Positions 23,683-36,226 of a DNA stretch of 64,000 nucleotides are shown here, piece after piece (position 1 is the first letter of the stretch; each line of letters starts with the position of its first letter). The DNA comes from Pseudo-nitzschia pungens (lineage: Eukaryota > Bacillariophyta > Bacillariophyceae > Bacillariales > Bacillariaceae): assembly GCA_037355855.1 (NCBI GenBank), contig CM074766.1, positions 1,674,001 to 1,738,000 on the forward strand. The letters run 5' to 3'. The translations under genes were made by a program, and so were the position numbers. The notes under the pieces are model-generated. The model was not told the origin of the DNA and ran no database searches. It saw only the letters and a program-made list of their open reading frames with translations.

Positions 23683-24974
23683 GAGCAACCCACGAACAGA
23701 TTCCGAGTGCTCCATGTGCGCGCACGAAACTCACACTCACATCCGCACACCAACACACACATCACCATAATTAGAAAGGGCTGACTTGCGATGACTTATC
23801 GTAACACACTATCATTGTTTTCAAGAGTGAAAGTATTGCTATAGCACCGAACGCAGTAAGGTTTGGATGGTTGAGCGGAAAGCGCTGTGTTCCTTAGGGA
23901 GACTGACGAGTTTGCTGCTGGAATCCAGCTGATAGATTCATTTGTAGGCCGTCGAATATGTTTCTTGCTCTTGTACGTTAGCGCTTCTAGGTCCGCCATT
24001 TTGGATGCTTGTTCCGCTGCTACGGTGGGCTGCTCTCCCAACAGCCTGCTAGGAGTTAGTCAATGAACGTAGTGTCCGCTTGAATGACTAACTACTAATG
24101 TTCTGAAATGAGCATTAGGATAATGTCGGCAACACCGTCGGGTCGGACGCAAACTCGAAGTCCTTCCATGTCACTACTATCTGCAACGGAACCATACAAC
24201 TACGGTAGCATTACGCTGGGCGAAAATTTTCTAGCATTTTCTTCCAACATGTTTCAGATCACTGACCTCCAAGGAAATTCCACCAGAGGTTTTCAGTAGC
24301 CATTATGGTAGTGTTCAAAAATGGGATATGCTGAGTGGGATCCCTTTTGAATATATGACAGGATCATCAGTAGTAGTTGCTGTTCGACTTTGGGTGATGG
24401 CATACTGGGAATCAATTCCTCGTAACACTGTTGATTGGAATTCGTATGAGTATCATTTCTAGGTGATATTATACTATCATAGCTAAATTCATGCAATTGA
24501 ATTCTTCGTCTGCCATCTTGATCTGTCTGTGAAAACTCCATCGTTCAAAGTATATAGTGTTGACTACCAATGACGCATGATTCGCAACCACGGTGGTCTC
24601 TCGATTCTTCGATGAATCAGTACGAATCGTACCCGGTTCGTGAATGCAGTACTGCACCTCCAACAAACTTGGTTTGGTTCAGTCTCTCGTACAGTTGTAA
24701 TCGTTGTTGCTGAAACAGTTACTCTGTCCGGTGGTACTACCATCAAAATCACTCCCATCTTCTTCTGCACCATTGCACAGACGGACATCGTTGAGTATAC
24801 TTCACTCTGTTCGGTCTGTTTCGCGTTAGACTATCATTTTCTTTGGGGATGACTGGTTCACAATACTTCTCTTCTGTCTCCCTCCAGTTCAAAGGATTTA
24901 CCAAATAACCCTTCACGTCGGTTGCTCGGTCAGTTTTCTCCTACAGTATGCGCTCGGGTTGCACAATCGTCGCA
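23683..24974. other. Intergenic with weak small ORFs
   Basis: A minus-strand ORF (ATG 23999 to 23796, 67 residues, starting MADLEALTYKSKK in a good AAAATGG context) may be a small gene or a terminal exon. Two others, plus 24108-24299 and minus 24541-24293, start with ATG but have no family features. No function is assigned. Confidence 0.3.
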
Positions 24975-26012
24975 TCACCGTTTCGACACGAGTTCTGCGG
25001 TGAAGACCACGGGGTGGCTTGCGAAGATCTTCACGGTTGGCTCCATGACCCGATTGGAAGTGCTCACGAGTCCTCCGAATTCCAGCGGCGTGCTTCCGTC
25101 CAGATCCCACTTCAGCCCCGAGGTAACAATGGACTCGCACGGACATCCCAACGGAATCAGTCCACAGGTGGGACCCTCCCCAATCTCGTGCGGAACCTTC
25201 TTTCCGTCCGCGCTGTCCGGAGTGTGCGTGCCGTAAAATGGCAAGAAAATCTCGCACTCTCTTCGCGCCGGTATCAAAAAGGCACACGTTTCGTCGCTGT
25301 ACAGATACACCTGGCCGTTGAAACGGGGAGCCCACTTGTAGAGGGCCACAAAACTCGCCATTTCTTGATCGAACCGACCCCCAAAGGCGCCGTATATGAC
25401 AACGCGATCGAAGAAAGGCGACGGCGTCTCGCGGTTGTCGTCGTCGGCATTCTTGTTCTCCACCAAGACCTGCAGCGCCTTGTCGAGGTCGTTGGTGTTC
25501 TGGCAAAAATCCTGCTCCACGGACACGTTTTGGCTTTCGTAGTAGGCCCGAACCGTCGGGTCCAAAGAGTCGAGGTCGCCGCGAATCCGATCGGGAATCA
25601 GTTCCTTGGAATATTCGTAGAGTCGATTCGCCCCGCCGTCCGCTGCTATTCGGGTGTTACTAGTCTTCCACAGGTGCTCCAGCAGGAGGCTTTTGTTGGG
25701 AATTCTGTAGTTCAAAATGACCAACGCCGTTCGGGAAGCTGTCTGAGGATGTTTCCCGGTTGTCCCGGAAAGAAACGCGGAGGAAAAGGCAATCGCATCC
25801 TTCCCATCACGACCATCGCTCGCTTCACAATCGTTTTTCACACTACCACCGGTAATCTTACTCATTTCGTTCGGGGTCGCTACGTTTGTTTCGAAACCAC
25901 TGGCCGACAATTGATTGTGAGTCCGATTCACCACTTCGTGCGCTGGATGAAATGAACGTGCCACTTGAACTTGAAGCGCAATCCAAAGAAAATTCAGGAT
26001 ACATGGATTCAT
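24975..26012 (-). CDS. TPK: Thiamine pyrophosphokinase
   Basis: A single exon of 345 residues from ATG 26012. The N-terminus MNPCILNFLWIALQVQVARS looks like a signal peptide and is followed by a ~70-residue variable linker, so the enzyme may be exported or sent to an organelle. The catalytic part starts near residue 95. It has ADGGANRLYE (residues ~124-133), RGDLDSLDP (thiamine and Mg binding Asp), QNTNDLDKAL and YGAFGGRFDQEMA, then the C-terminal thiamine-binding beta-sandwich ending TSGLKWDLDG...STSNRV. These are TPK signatures: transfer of pyrophosphate from ATP to thiamine to make the cofactor ThDP. The extension makes it longer than most cytosolic TPKs. Confidence 0.9.
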   Translation of the reverse strand: MNPCILNFLWIALQVQVARSFHPAHEVVNRTHNQLSASGFETNVATPNEMSKITGGSVKNDCEASDGRDGKDAIAFSSAFLSGTTGKHPQTASRTALVILNYRIPNKSLLLEHLWKTSNTRIAADGGANRLYEYSKELIPDRIRGDLDSLDPTVRAYYESQNVSVEQDFCQNTNDLDKALQVLVENKNADDDNRETPSPFFDRVVIYGAFGGRFDQEMASFVALYKWAPRFNGQVYLYSDETCAFLIPARRECEIFLPFYGTHTPDSADGKKVPHEIGEGPTCGLIPLGCPCESIVTSGLKWDLDGSTPLEFGGLVSTSNRVMEPTVKIFASHPVVFTAELVSKR

Positions 26013-27428
26013 TGCGTTGCAATGAGTTTTGACCCATCAACAAAATGAGTGATAATTCATGGAACGCAACTATTTTTTGTGTTGGTGCAGTGTACCAGTA
26101 TGAGCGGACTCTGACGAGGGACCTAGTAGTAAGGTTTTATCTACCGTATTGATGAAAATTTAACAAGGCGGTTCACATCATACCGAAGTAAGGTTTACGT
26201 AGTAAAGTATTGTTTTTAAGGCGGTGATACAAATAACATGTTCATTCAATACTGGTGATACACCTCTATTGTACCTAAGACGGTGATTCAAATAACATGC
26301 TCATTCTCAATATTAGTAATACACCTCTATTCAAAATTTAACTCTTACGAGTGACTTGTGATGTTAGTAGTAGGAACATCATACCGCACTCGTACTACGT
26401 GCTTGAAATCATGATGTGAGAAGGTCGAAGAGAGCAATTTCCTATTGGATGAAAATCTCAAGACGACTGTCAGAAGATGGTGCATATCATACTATCAATG
26501 TTCTGAAATAATAATGGAAATTGGAATCTAGTACTAGTTTCAAAAATAAGGATGCTATTGATTCTATTAAAAAGAAGAAGAAGAAGAATGTATTTGGATT
26601 TCTACTGTATGATCTTCAATGACCAGGAGGTGTAGCAGAAGTGTGTGGGACTTATTCTTTGGTGAATGTCAAATGTGATTGCGTGTATGTGGTGTGACCA
26701 TTTGTTTATCAGAAAGCTCACAAAACTATTCAACAGGAACAATAGTAATAAATCCAAAGCAACGCACAATACCTTGTGTATTGAATTTGACATGATCTCT
26801 AATGGAGCAAGATCCATTAGTGAGCATGGGAGCGTGCACAAGTGAAATGCTGCTCTTGTTGAAACCTTTCTCGATAAAATCATAGTAGTAAAAGCTGCAA
26901 CCAACAAAAACCAGCATCATTACCTTGACAGTAGTATTACTATGATGAGAACAAACAAGATATTTTGCAACCCAATTCACACCAAATATAGCATACTATG
27001 ATGATGCATTGCATCTCAGAAACATATTAGGAATCTGTTGAGTTCAGCACATTCTCAATTCTTGCAGGTCTTGATGAGAAACTTTTGAGACTAGTACATA
27101 GTACCACCAGTAACCTTACGTAATTGTACCGGTTCACTGTGACTGATACTGTATATCGTAGTAGTAGATGTCATCACCTCTTACAGTAATTACGCAAGAT
27201 CTTACTGTACGGTAAACTTTGAACCACTCATTTTCTCTTCAATTTAATTTCAGACTTCAGCCAACTGAGAAAACCGCGCGACACGGGGACGTCTCCAACA
27301 AGCCTCCCGCGATCGTTCTTTCGTTTCGACCGCAAGCTCGAAAGCGCCCCACTTTCGCATACGACATAGCTGGGATAGATCGCTCCGGACTGTTCGATAC
27401 ACTGACAGGCTCCGACGAAAGGATCGCA
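26013..27428. other. Intergenic, AT-rich
   Basis: 1.4 kb between divergent genes. It holds an imperfect direct repeat (ggcggtgatacaaataacat, about 60 bp apart at 26220-26340) and short GTAAGGTTA-type motifs. In-frame sequence just upstream of 27429 is open (from 27219), with a possible splice acceptor TTTAATTTCAG near 27253, so a 5' exon of the JmjC gene cannot be excluded. Confidence 0.45.
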
Positions 27429-29341
27429 ATGACGGAACGACAGAAAACATCTTTGAAACGCCCGAAACGGGTTCGACTCCAGGACTTTACGTGCATCGAA
27501 GACCCGCATCCATACGGTTGCCTCCCCGGGGGAAATCGTTTCTTTGGTTCCTCGTCGGCGTCGTCAAAAAGCGCTGCGCGCAGCGAGCGAAAAGCGCAAG
27601 ACGTTTTCGACGACAAGCTGTGGCAACAAATCATTTCCTTCTGCGACGGCGGTTCGCTCGGAAGGCTCGTGCAATCCTCCCGATATCTATACGTTGCCGG
27701 CCACCAACCCGAATTGTGGAGGGATCAGGTACTCCGAAGGTGCGATGCCGAAAAAAAGGTCATATCAAGGGTCGGACCCTCCTGGAAAGATACGTACGTG
27801 CTCATGTTCCACACCAACAACGAACGCAAAGACGGCGACGCCCCCGCGTTTCGACCCCACCGGCCGATGAGAATACCAAACGTGTACTCGGATGATATCT
27901 ATCGATCTCATTTGTGCCGAAGCTTTGCCCTGCCGCCGTCGTGGCTCGAGAAACGAGAAGCATCGGCCGAGGCGACGACGCAGTTTCACAGAGAGGTGGA
28001 CGCGGTGCGCGTCGACGACCTGACCCCCGCCGGGTTCTTTGCGGAGTACGAAGACCGGAACCAACCGGTCGTGGTGAGGGGAGCCGCCAACGGGAAAGCC
28101 GTCGACAAATGGAAGGATTGGGACTATCTGACGGAGAAAAATTCGAAACAATCCTACCGAAGCACGAGCGGGGCCGCTCCCCTCCCGGGAAACTTCAGCC
28201 TGGAGGCCTATCGGGACTACACCGAATCGACGGAGTATCTGGAAGAATCCCCGTTGTACCTCTTTGATCGAACCGCATTCGCGTGCAACAAGGAATGGGG
28301 AGACGATTTTTTCCCGGAATTCTACGAGCGCTGCCCCTACTGGGATCCGTCGGAGAAATTCGGGCACGACATGCTCCAGCACCTCGGCGAGAGGGAGCGA
28401 CCCGATCACACCTGGGTCATCATGGGGCCCAAGCGCTCGGGGAGCGTCTTCCACATCGACCCGAACGCGACCCACGCCTGGAACGCGTGCGTTCGGGGTC
28501 GCAAGCGATGGATCTTTTATCCCCCGGGACAACCGCGTGAGTCGAAATCGTCGCCGGGAAGTTTTGCGGGTCGCCGAACAATAAGGTTGGTCGGCGTTTG
28601 GTTTCGTTTGGTTTGGTTTCGTTTGGTTTGGTTTTGTTTGGTTTCGTTTTGTTTTGTTTTGCTTGTTGAAACCAAGCTCAATTTCCATTCCCTCGTTTTC
28701 GGTTTGGATCAACGGTGATGTCTGTAGCTCCGGGAGTCTTTCCCTCCGAGGACGGTGATGAGGTGGCGTTGCCGCTTTCTGTCGGCGAGTGGATCATACA
28801 GTACTGGAAAGAACACACGGAGCAATATCGAAAGCGACCAGTGGACCAGCGTCCCATGGAGTGCACGACCCATCCCGGAGACGTTGTTTTCGTGCCCCAC
28901 GGGTGGTGGCACACCGTCATCAACCTAGACGACTCCAACCTTGCGATTACCCACAATTACATCAGTCCCAGCAACCTCGGAAACGCACTGAAGTTTTTTG
29001 TTGAGAAACAAGATCAGATAAGTGGTTGCCGGGACAGGAAAGAAAGCATCAAGCCAGAGTACATCCACGACGAGCTCGTGAAAGTATTGAAGATGAAAGA
29101 GCCCGACCATCTGAAGCGAGCAATGCAACAAACCGGTTGGACCTGTCGAGCCTGGGAGGAAAAGAAATCGGAAGCCGTGATCACGGACGACGACGACGAC
29201 GATAACAAAGACACCAAGAAGCGCAAAATCAATTGTGTCGACGGTAAAAATGAACGAGAGACGAACGACGGAAAAGGAGTGTCGAGTTCTGTCATGTCCA
29301 AAACCGAAAAAGTTCCTGCTTTTAGTTTCTCATTCTTATAA
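27429..29341 (+). CDS. F-box plus JmjC-domain oxygenase (JMJD6-like)
   Basis: Two exons, 27429-28536 and 28728-29341, 573 residues. The 191-nt intron (GTGAGT...CTGTAG) is phase 1 and completes GQPP-PGVFPSEDG. Residues ~50-110 (VFDDKLWQQIISFCDGGSLG ... PELWRDQVL) resemble an F-box. The JmjC domain follows: QPVVVRGAANG, YRSTSG, WVIMGPKRSGSVFHIDPNAT with the HxD iron ligands, WNACVRGRKRWIFYPP, and GDVVFVPHGWWHTVINLDDS with the distal His. The last ~90 residues are acidic then basic. Fe(II)/2-oxoglutarate-dependent hydroxylation or demethylation of proteins is inferred. All ligands are present, so the domain should be active. ATG 27429 was chosen; a longer open frame upstream begins only with TTG. 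Confidence 0.87.
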
Positions 29342-29528
29342 ACTCGTGTTAAAATATTCGTTGGACTTTTGGAGCATTGATACCCGGACGTACCAAACAA
29401 TTCATCGAAAATTCAACCCTCAATAATTTTGTCGGTTTCCTCCATGCTTGCTTGACAACAAAAGTTGTTTTTACTTTCGCGTATCATCAAAGGAAAAATA
29501 TTTGCTTTTTTTTTTCGACGCATCGTCA

Positions 29529-30581
29529 CTATATTGCAGCGATGGTAGGATCCGAGCCGGTCGATCTTGGCGACGTTCTTGGACCGGGATTTTTGCTTCC
29601 GCCACTGCCTCCGATTGCTCGAAGTTCCAAGCTTTCGTCGAAAGCTTTTTGATGTGACGACGAAAAACTTGGCGGAGCTGAACCGATTGTCTGCTGTCGT
29701 CGTGACAGTCGACGTTGTTCCCAACACTTTCGGAACCGGTGATAAAGAGGCCTGGTACCCACCCGGACTACAAAGAATGATATCCCCACAATCAACCCTT
29801 TTCTTCGAGACACCGGATTTTTTGTTAGCGTCAAACATACAATCCAAATCACCATGATGACTACTACCAACAATATCCCCGAATCTGTAGCATCACAATT
29901 CGTCAAAACGCATATCTTGAGAGATTGCCGCCAATTTCGCTCACTTTGTTGCAGGAGCATTTGGGCGCGTCGATGTCTTGCTCGTTGCCGAACCGATTGG
30001 AAATAAAACCAAAGGCAATTCGCTGTCGATGAGCACCAATTGGAGTTATTCCCTCCTCCTGAGAAAGTAAAATTGCTATTGCCACTCTGATTGCTCTGAG
30101 CCAAATATTCCCCGTTATCCGCCGATGAAAAGTCTAGATGATATCGTTTTAGATTTGCCTCTAACTCATCGTCGTCGTCATCGTCGTCCAAATCAAAAGA
30201 GATAGCGGTTGTTGGTGGGTATAATAATTGGGATGATATAGATCTCGAATCGGAAGCCGCATCGTTGGCCTGTTTTAGATTATGAATGTTGTTGCCGTTC
30301 CTGCTATTGTTCACATTCGTGTTTAAGGGAGATCGCTGTTTGTCATCGCCATGGTTCGCATTCCTGAAATGTTCACTGCTGTTCAGATAGTCATCGTCAT
30401 CACTGTCGATGCTTGTATAGGACCCGGAACTATGCGATCCTCTTCGTTTTAGATTACTTTTGTTCCAGCTTAACTTTCGATCCTCGGCAGGAGAAAATAT
30501 GCTTTCCTTAATGACATCATCTTGAAGATCTTCGACGTCCTCAGATTCGTTTCTCGTAGGGACTCGATCATATCTAACCAT
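29529..30581 (-). CDS. Acidic Ser/Asn-rich protein with one membrane helix
   Basis: A single-exon model of 350 residues from ATG 30581 (MVRYDRVPTRNESEDV). The first ~200 residues are disordered and Asp/Ser/Asn-rich (FDLDDDDDDDELEANLKR). One strong hydrophobic segment lies near residues 235-253 (GILLVVVIMVIWIVCLTLT) and is followed by a basic stretch (RRKGLIVGISFFVVRVG, then RRLSRRQQ). A 60-nt in-frame stretch before the helix (GTGAGCG...GCTACAG) could be a short intron, which would remove 20 residues without changing frame. No family is recognised; a small diatom membrane protein is the best description. Convergent with the JmjC gene, 187 bp apart. Confidence 0.6.
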   Translation of the reverse strand: MVRYDRVPTRNESEDVEDLQDDVIKESIFSPAEDRKLSWNKSNLKRRGSHSSGSYTSIDSDDDDYLNSSEHFRNANHGDDKQRSPLNTNVNNSRNGNNIHNLKQANDAASDSRSISSQLLYPPTTAISFDLDDDDDDDELEANLKRYHLDFSSADNGEYLAQSNQSGNSNFTFSGGGNNSNWCSSTANCLWFYFQSVRQRARHRRAQMLLQQSERNWRQSLKICVLTNCDATDSGILLVVVIMVIWIVCLTLTKNPVSRRKGLIVGISFFVVRVGTRPLYHRFRKCWEQRRLSRRQQTIGSAPPSFSSSHQKAFDESLELRAIGGSGGSKNPGPRTSPRSTGSDPTIAAI

Positions 30582-31784
30582 CGCGGAATGAGTGTTGTGG
30601 GCTCGAAGACGCACGAGGAACGAGGAAGACTAAGGCCGACGTGAATGCCACGGAAAGCAATTTTGAAGGTGCCGTCGCTTAGCGAAAATGCCTAGTAGTC
30701 TTACTGTATTGTAACCTTACCACGTACCAGTTCGAATGGGAACGCGTAAGGTTACTCGTAAGGCTTTACTTGCAATCGTTGCGATTTTGCGTTCTACGAG
30801 TAAGAAACAAGTCGTAAGGTTACGGTATACTTCTGCCGGTAAACCTTATGTCTTTCTCACGTCGTAGATTAGAAGAATAACCGATTCAGTCATTGGGTTT
30901 CAAATTCAAACGGTCCATAAGTGGAACCGCGACACGCAGACGTACCGTATGCATGAACATCGAAGAAGTAAGCCGCTCGAACGGTCCTAAAAAAATTCAT
31001 AGTGGATCTGATCTGAAGAATACGGCGCCTCATTCGGTACCCAAGAATCACAGAACCCTTCCGTTCATTTCTGTAGCCGGAGTTGAACACTCCGCGGGGG
31101 ATGGCTCGTTCGATCTAAAATTTGAGATATTTTTTTATTAGCCGATTGATTGAAAAGAAGTTTCTTTGGTACTGATTCCTACGAAGGTGGACATTATTGG
31201 TCGATTCATGACATCTCTGCGCGCACCTTTCCTGAACAGTATTTTTGGCCGGCTGTCTTGCAACGCGATTTTGGCGTCGCCAGGCTCGCAGACTATTGAG
31301 TCGTTTATCCTATGACCGTTCGTCTAAGTAAATTTTGTGGACACGAATACTTAGACATCGGTAAACGGTTCATACGTTTCGGACGTTATTAAAATCACTC
31401 CAGAGCATGGAAATACTTCTTGATCGGTGTATTCCGTAACATTATGGCGCTAATTCATCATTTCGTTCCGGATCGGATTGATCCGCGGTCGGTACTTCGG
31501 GGTATAGAAAATTTTACTTAGATCATCAACGGAATACTTTTCTCTGCCGGTCACATATTTTCATGCAAAAAAAATCCTGGAAGCCATCTCTAGTCTGGAC
31601 AAGTCAACGAATACATCGAAACCAAAAATTGTGTGTCACCGGATATATTGTTCAATGTAAACTAACATAAGAACTAATCGGGATTAGTTCAGTGATCAGT
31701 TATCAACTATCAGCGAAGGACTCACAGTATACTTTGCATAGCTTCTATGAACGTTATGAATTGTTCAAGGCGTTGCAAGACGAA
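30582..31784. other. Intergenic upstream of the MYB gene
   Basis: Contains GTAAGGTTAC-type motifs at 30700-30850. The frame leading into the MYB gene is open from about 31692 without an ATG; that segment may be 5' UTR or the tail of an unrecognised exon. Confidence 0.45.
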
Positions 31785-33629
31785 ATGCTTTCTATGATAA
31801 AAGCACCTTGCACACAGCCGAAGAAGGTCGAGGTTGTTGAAAAGAAAAAGAAAGAGAAACCAGCGATGGCGCCATCCGATCAGCTTCTCATGTACATGAG
31901 CCCCAAGGAAGTAATGAACGACCCATTAGGGGCTCTTGCTTCTGCAGCTCTAGCGGCAGAGGCATCTGAAGCTTCTTGTTCAGACGGCTCCAAAGATGTG
32001 ATGAAGAAGGAAGCGGCAAGGAAAATATTTGTGAAGAAAACTCCTGACACTGCGGAAGAAAACGAGACAACGAAAACGTCGCAGACAACAGGGAAGAAAG
32101 ATGAAGAGGGAGCTGTAGCGGCAGCAGCGGAGACGGAAGCTTCACCCAAGTTGACTGTACCTCCTACGATCACAATCCGAAGATCACCCTCTCTCTCAGA
32201 TCCATCACCTTCTGGGAAGAATGTTCACCCTCATCGGTACCAGCATGTAACCATACCTGGATATTTTGGTCCTATGCCAGCAAATCATCCTCATGGTCCG
32301 GTTCCACACGCATCACTTTCTCATGGACCTCCTCCCCATGGTCCTCATCACGCTCACGCTCACGCTGGGTATTACACAGCATATGGCCCTTGGGTTGGAT
32401 ATGGAGAGCCTTCGGTTACACCCGGAGCGTACGGATCACCCGCATACTGGAAACATCCACGCCCCCACCCACCGCCGCCACCACCGCGACTTCATCCACA
32501 TCACGTTGTGTATCACGAAGCCCACTATTACCCTCCTCACCCTCACTCTCAGTTTGGTTTTGCACGGTCTATCACCGCAGATAGCCCAGCCAGGTCTGTA
32601 ACATCGCCTGCGTCCGAACATGAAAGTGATGTCTCACGGAAACGAAAGCACTGCACTAAAGAATACACTCCCTCGAACACACCACCACGTCTAGTCCGAA
32701 CTTCCCCTCCAATCCCTGAAATATCTCTGCGTAAGCAACACGTTCATGATGATGAAACTCCTTCGAAAGACTCGAAAGGAAGCAAAGATAATCGTGCTGT
32801 GTTCAAGCGAAGAGCATCGATGGGCAAATGGACCGAAGAGGAAGACGAGTTGCTTCGTGAGGCTGTTGCCGACTACGGAGGAAAAAGCTGGAAGAAAATT
32901 GCGGGACGTCTCACCGGAAGGACGGATGTCCAATGTTTGCATAGGTGGCAAAAAGTTCTCAAGCCAGGATTGATCAAGGGGCCTTGGACTCCAGAAGAGG
33001 ATGCGAAGGTTATCGAGCTGGTGAAGCTGCATGGCAACAAGAAATGGAGTTTTATTGCCCGGCAGTTGAAGGGACGACTAGGGAAACAGTGCCGGGAACG
33101 TTGGTACAATCATTTAAATCCAGATATTAACAAAGGGGAGTGGACAAATGAAGAAGACAAGCTATTGATACAAGCTCACACTGAGCTTGGAAACCGATGG
33201 GCAGAAATTGCAAAGCGTTTGACGGGAAGGACCGACAATGCGATCAAAAATAGATGGAATTCCACACTAAAGAGAATCATGAGCAATGATGCGTCCCCTG
33301 AATCAAAACAAAGGCGCCAGGCATTGGTCGGACTCGGCGATGTGCAGCCGCTCAAAAACGAGAAGGGAGACTCTGAGTCGAAGAACAAAACACAGAAGAC
33401 TAACCATGAGCAAGCGGCGCAAACCTTAAGTAATTTGTCGTCACCTATCACAATTAGAGGCAAGTCCGGGGTAGATCTGCCTCGAGAGAGAATTGGTGAC
33501 GGCAAGGATAAGGCGATTCCAAAAACAAGGGGAGCTTCCAAATCGTCAGGTGGTGATCTAGAGACCGATGCAGGGTTGCTTCTCGGCATGAATAAGGGGT
33601 CACCCGTTTCATCGGTTTCATCATCCTAA
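31785..33629 (+). CDS. Three-repeat MYB transcription factor (R1R2R3)
   Basis: 614 residues from ATG 31785 ([14 protein letters not shown]). The N-terminal ~340 residues are low complexity, with Lys/Glu, Ala and a striking His/Pro region ([20 protein letters not shown]). Three MYB repeats span residues ~347-498 with all regular tryptophans: [11 protein letters not shown]...SWKKIAGRL...[18 protein letters not shown]...KWSFIARQL...[18 protein letters not shown]...RWAEIAKRL...NRWNSTL. The R2-R3 recognition helices ([22 protein letters not shown]) match 3R-MYB factors that control cell-cycle genes in plants. The target genes here are unknown. The stop lies 168 bp from the convergent WD40 gene. 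Confidence 0.92.
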   Translation: MLSMIKAPCTQPKKVEVVEKKKKEKPAMAPSDQLLMYMSPKEVMNDPLGALASAALAAEASEASCSDGSKDVMKKEAARKIFVKKTPDTAEENETTKTSQTTGKKDEEGAVAAAAETEASPKLTVPPTITIRRSPSLSDPSPSGKNVHPHRYQHVTIPGYFGPMPANHPHGPVPHASLSHGPPPHGPHHAHAHAGYYTAYGPWVGYGEPSVTPGAYGSPAYWKHPRPHPPPPPPRLHPHHVVYHEAHYYPPHPHSQFGFARSITADSPARSVTSPASEHESDVSRKRKHCTKEYTPSNTPPRLVRTSPPIPEISLRKQHVHDDETPSKDSKGSKDNRAVFKRRASMGKWTEEEDELLREAVADYGGKSWKKIAGRLTGRTDVQCLHRWQKVLKPGLIKGPWTPEEDAKVIELVKLHGNKKWSFIARQLKGRLGKQCRERWYNHLNPDINKGEWTNEEDKLLIQAHTELGNRWAEIAKRLTGRTDNAIKNRWNSTLKRIMSNDASPESKQRRQALVGLGDVQPLKNEKGDSESKNKTQKTNHEQAAQTLSNLSSPITIRGKSGVDLPRERIGDGKDKAIPKTRGASKSSGGDLETDAGLLLGMNKGSPVSSVSSS

Positions 33630-33797
33630 CAGCGGAAGTAGTGCAATCATGATTCATCATGAAAAAGACAAAGGATTAGTTCCGTTGTCAAGTGGTTCTT
33701 TGTGGTATGTGTATCGTGAAGTAAAAGTATAATGATAGAGTTGAACATATGTCTTAAATTTTGCTATTCGCCAACAGATGACGATTGGGAAACTTAC

Positions 33798-35688
33798 TTA
33801 ATTTATCTCGTGTGCTCTGCGCAAGCCTACCAAAATATGCAGCTTCTCTCTTTCGCCAACGATGATCCATTCGAGGCTAGGGTGAACGGCAACGGATTGA
33901 GGGAGTTCGTTTACGTTTGGAGGAAAGGGAATACTTTTCATCTCATCACCAAAGCCGTGCACCATGAGGGATCTTTCCTTTGAGACAATGGTGCTGGGTT
34001 GGGAATCCAACACAAATTTATCATGATGCGAAAGTATTCTCGTGACATCTGGAACTCGAACCCAGCAGGCCGAAAGTTGATTAGATAAATCTACTCCTAC
34101 AGCATTGTATGGTAGACTCCAACTCTTTTTTTCGGTTTTGATCAAGCTACCGTCAGCATTCTTATACACAATTTTTCGGCTGGCATAATGAACACGGCAG
34201 TTTTCTTGAACTCGAACAGCAGATTCTAGTATCGTTGATAGAAGCCAACCGCTCTGTGTTACCCAGATTACACGGCAGCGCCCCCAGTGCCGGTTTCCAA
34301 CCACACAATCCTGGTTGCTACTTTCTACTTTCATTTTCACTATTCCCATCCGATTTCGAAGACTTTGATCTTCATGCGTTGCTTTGAGACGATCGTGAGG
34401 AACCCAAGTATGCAGAACCTTTGGTCTATGTTCGTGCGAGAAGGAAAGAGTGACCTTTGTGCGTTTTCTCCAATCAATGAGGCACAAATGCCCACGATTG
34501 GTGCCAACGATGACCACATTCGATCCGATCGTAGCCATTGCAGTCACGAGAGATGGTGTTTGATAGCGCCAAACCAGAATTCCGGATACATTTCTTCCGC
34601 TTTCTTGCTCTCGTCTGGGTCGTGCGCGATTTTGTCCACTGCGTTTCCAGCGGAGCAAAACATTTCCTACGCCTACCAACAAGTTTTGGGCATCCAAAAA
34701 AAGGATGTCTCCAATGGAGCCAGTGACTCGCTGTAGAACGATGCTTTCGTAAGTTGTACGAGGTGGAAGACGTCGACTGTTTCTCGAAGGATCTTTAGAT
34801 TGCCATCGGGCAACACGGTCAACGTTGTAGATCATAGTCTGTCCCGACACCCTGTCCAAGATAATTTACAAAATAAGAAATACAATTAGCAATTACTTCG
34901 TGGCGCATTGCATTGGTTGTATCTGCAATAGCAGATGCGAATAGAAAACTCTGCCGACACAGCCTGTTTCGACAACTGCTGCAGCCTTACCGAAAACCAA
35001 CAGCGAGTTCATCCATTTCAAACGGATTCCAAACCAGGCTTGCCACAGGTTGAGGCAAATGAAATCTAAGAATAGGAGGAATCTTAAACTCCGAATCTTG
35101 GCAATTTCGAGCTCGGTCGCTCCGTCCACGAATATCGGCAGCTCGGACCATGTCCCAGTCGTAAATGCTAATAGTCCTATCGCTAGCGACAGCCAGCAAG
35201 ACGCCCAGAGCATCCCATGTCATGTGATCAATGCTCCCGGTGCCGCTTGCATCGTACCCACCCGAAGGCTGTTCCAGAGAAATCCATGATGGAATTTTCC
35301 ATCTTTCGGGCCAACAACAAGATGATGGAGATATAGAGGATCTTTCATTTTGGATTCTCTTTGCTTTGCTTGAAAGAGAAAAGTGCCGATTGAGAGTGTT
35401 TTGCAGCAGGCAACCGCCAAAGGCGGTTCGTCTGTTGATTGCATGTACGATGTTTCGGCTTTTTGAAGCACGCGAATGATCCATTTCCTCGGCGAAAAAA
35501 TCCATCGTTGATTGACTGAAAATGCGTTCGCCTACTCGCCAGCGACTGCACTTCTTTGGATCCAGAACCGTTGGTGGTGCTTTTGATGGCGATAAACCAA
35601 TTTCGTCTTTGGATCTCCCGACATGCTGTTTCAACATTAGCATCGGTAGTGTTCTCGCTACACACCCTGGCGTTCTTCGAATTTCCAT
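33798..35688 (-). CDS. WD40-like repeat protein of unknown function
   Basis: Two exons, 35688-34991 and 34851-33798, 583 residues. The 139-nt intron (GTAAGG...GGACAG) is phase 2 and joins DELAVGFR to VSGQTMIYNVDRVARW. WD-type strands are visible: IDHMTWDALGVLLAVASDRT followed by ISIYDWDMVRA; VASLVWNPFEMDELAVGFRV; IGDILFLDAQNLLVGVGNVL followed by LRWKR; ATIGSNVVIVGTNRGHLCLI followed by DWR; and ESLEWIIVGE-like VHPSLEWIIVGEREKLHILV near the end. A single beta-propeller is likely. The first ~110 residues are basic and variable. No specific orthologue is recognised. Confidence 0.75.
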
Positions 35689-35887
35689 TAGATTCGATTG
35701 CTAATGTATTTGTGACGACATTCGTGGAAAAGCGCGCGATAGTGATGGGTACCTGACTTGCCGCCGTTATCGACCGTTTCTGTGGAACATTTCTTCTCTG
35801 TCGACAGAACGACCGATTCCACTCTCCTTTTCTTTAGTTTTTGCTTCGTATTTGTAGATTCTGTGAACAGAGGACTTGGCCTCGTCA

Positions 35888-36226
35888 TCAATGCAGATGA
35901 ATTTCGTCTCTTTTCCTTTCCCCTTTCGTTTTTTGAGATTTTGGAGCTATCTGCACGTCTTGCGGATTGTTTCGATTCTTTCGATGGCCCAGCTTTTTTC
36001 CGTGTCGAAGGTTCCTCTTGTGGTCTTCGATCGCGTCAGTCAAGAGGCTGGTCAACGGAATATCATCGTCGTCATCTCCACTGTCGCAACTACTTGTGTC
36101 ATCCTTCTTGTTCTGATTATGGTTATTGCATGTTGAAGAAACCCGGGAGGCTTGACGAAAAAGAGGGTATAGTTTTAATTGCTTCGAGTTTGTCATTTTC
36201 ATATCTACCAGGGACCCGCGAACCAC
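35888..36226 (-). CDS. Hypothetical small charged protein (weak)
   Basis: A minus-strand ORF whose first ATG (about 36202 or 36196) gives ~103 residues: MKMTNSKQLKLYPLFRQASR..., an acidic run DSGDDDDDIPLTSLLTDAIE, then a basic tail. The composition is more protein-like than that of the overlapping plus-strand ORF. No family was recognised, and splicing with neighbouring frames cannot be excluded. Confidence 0.3.
   Translation of the reverse strand: MVRGSLVDMKMTNSKQLKLYPLFRQASRVSSTCNNHNQNKKDDTSSCDSGDDDDDIPLTSLLTDAIEDHKRNLRHGKKLGHRKNRNNPQDVQIAPKSQKTKGERKRDEIHLH

Noticed and set aside
24913..25955. Long ORFs overlapping the thiamine pyrophosphokinase gene
   Set aside because: Shadows in other frames of a gene with clear catalytic motifs.
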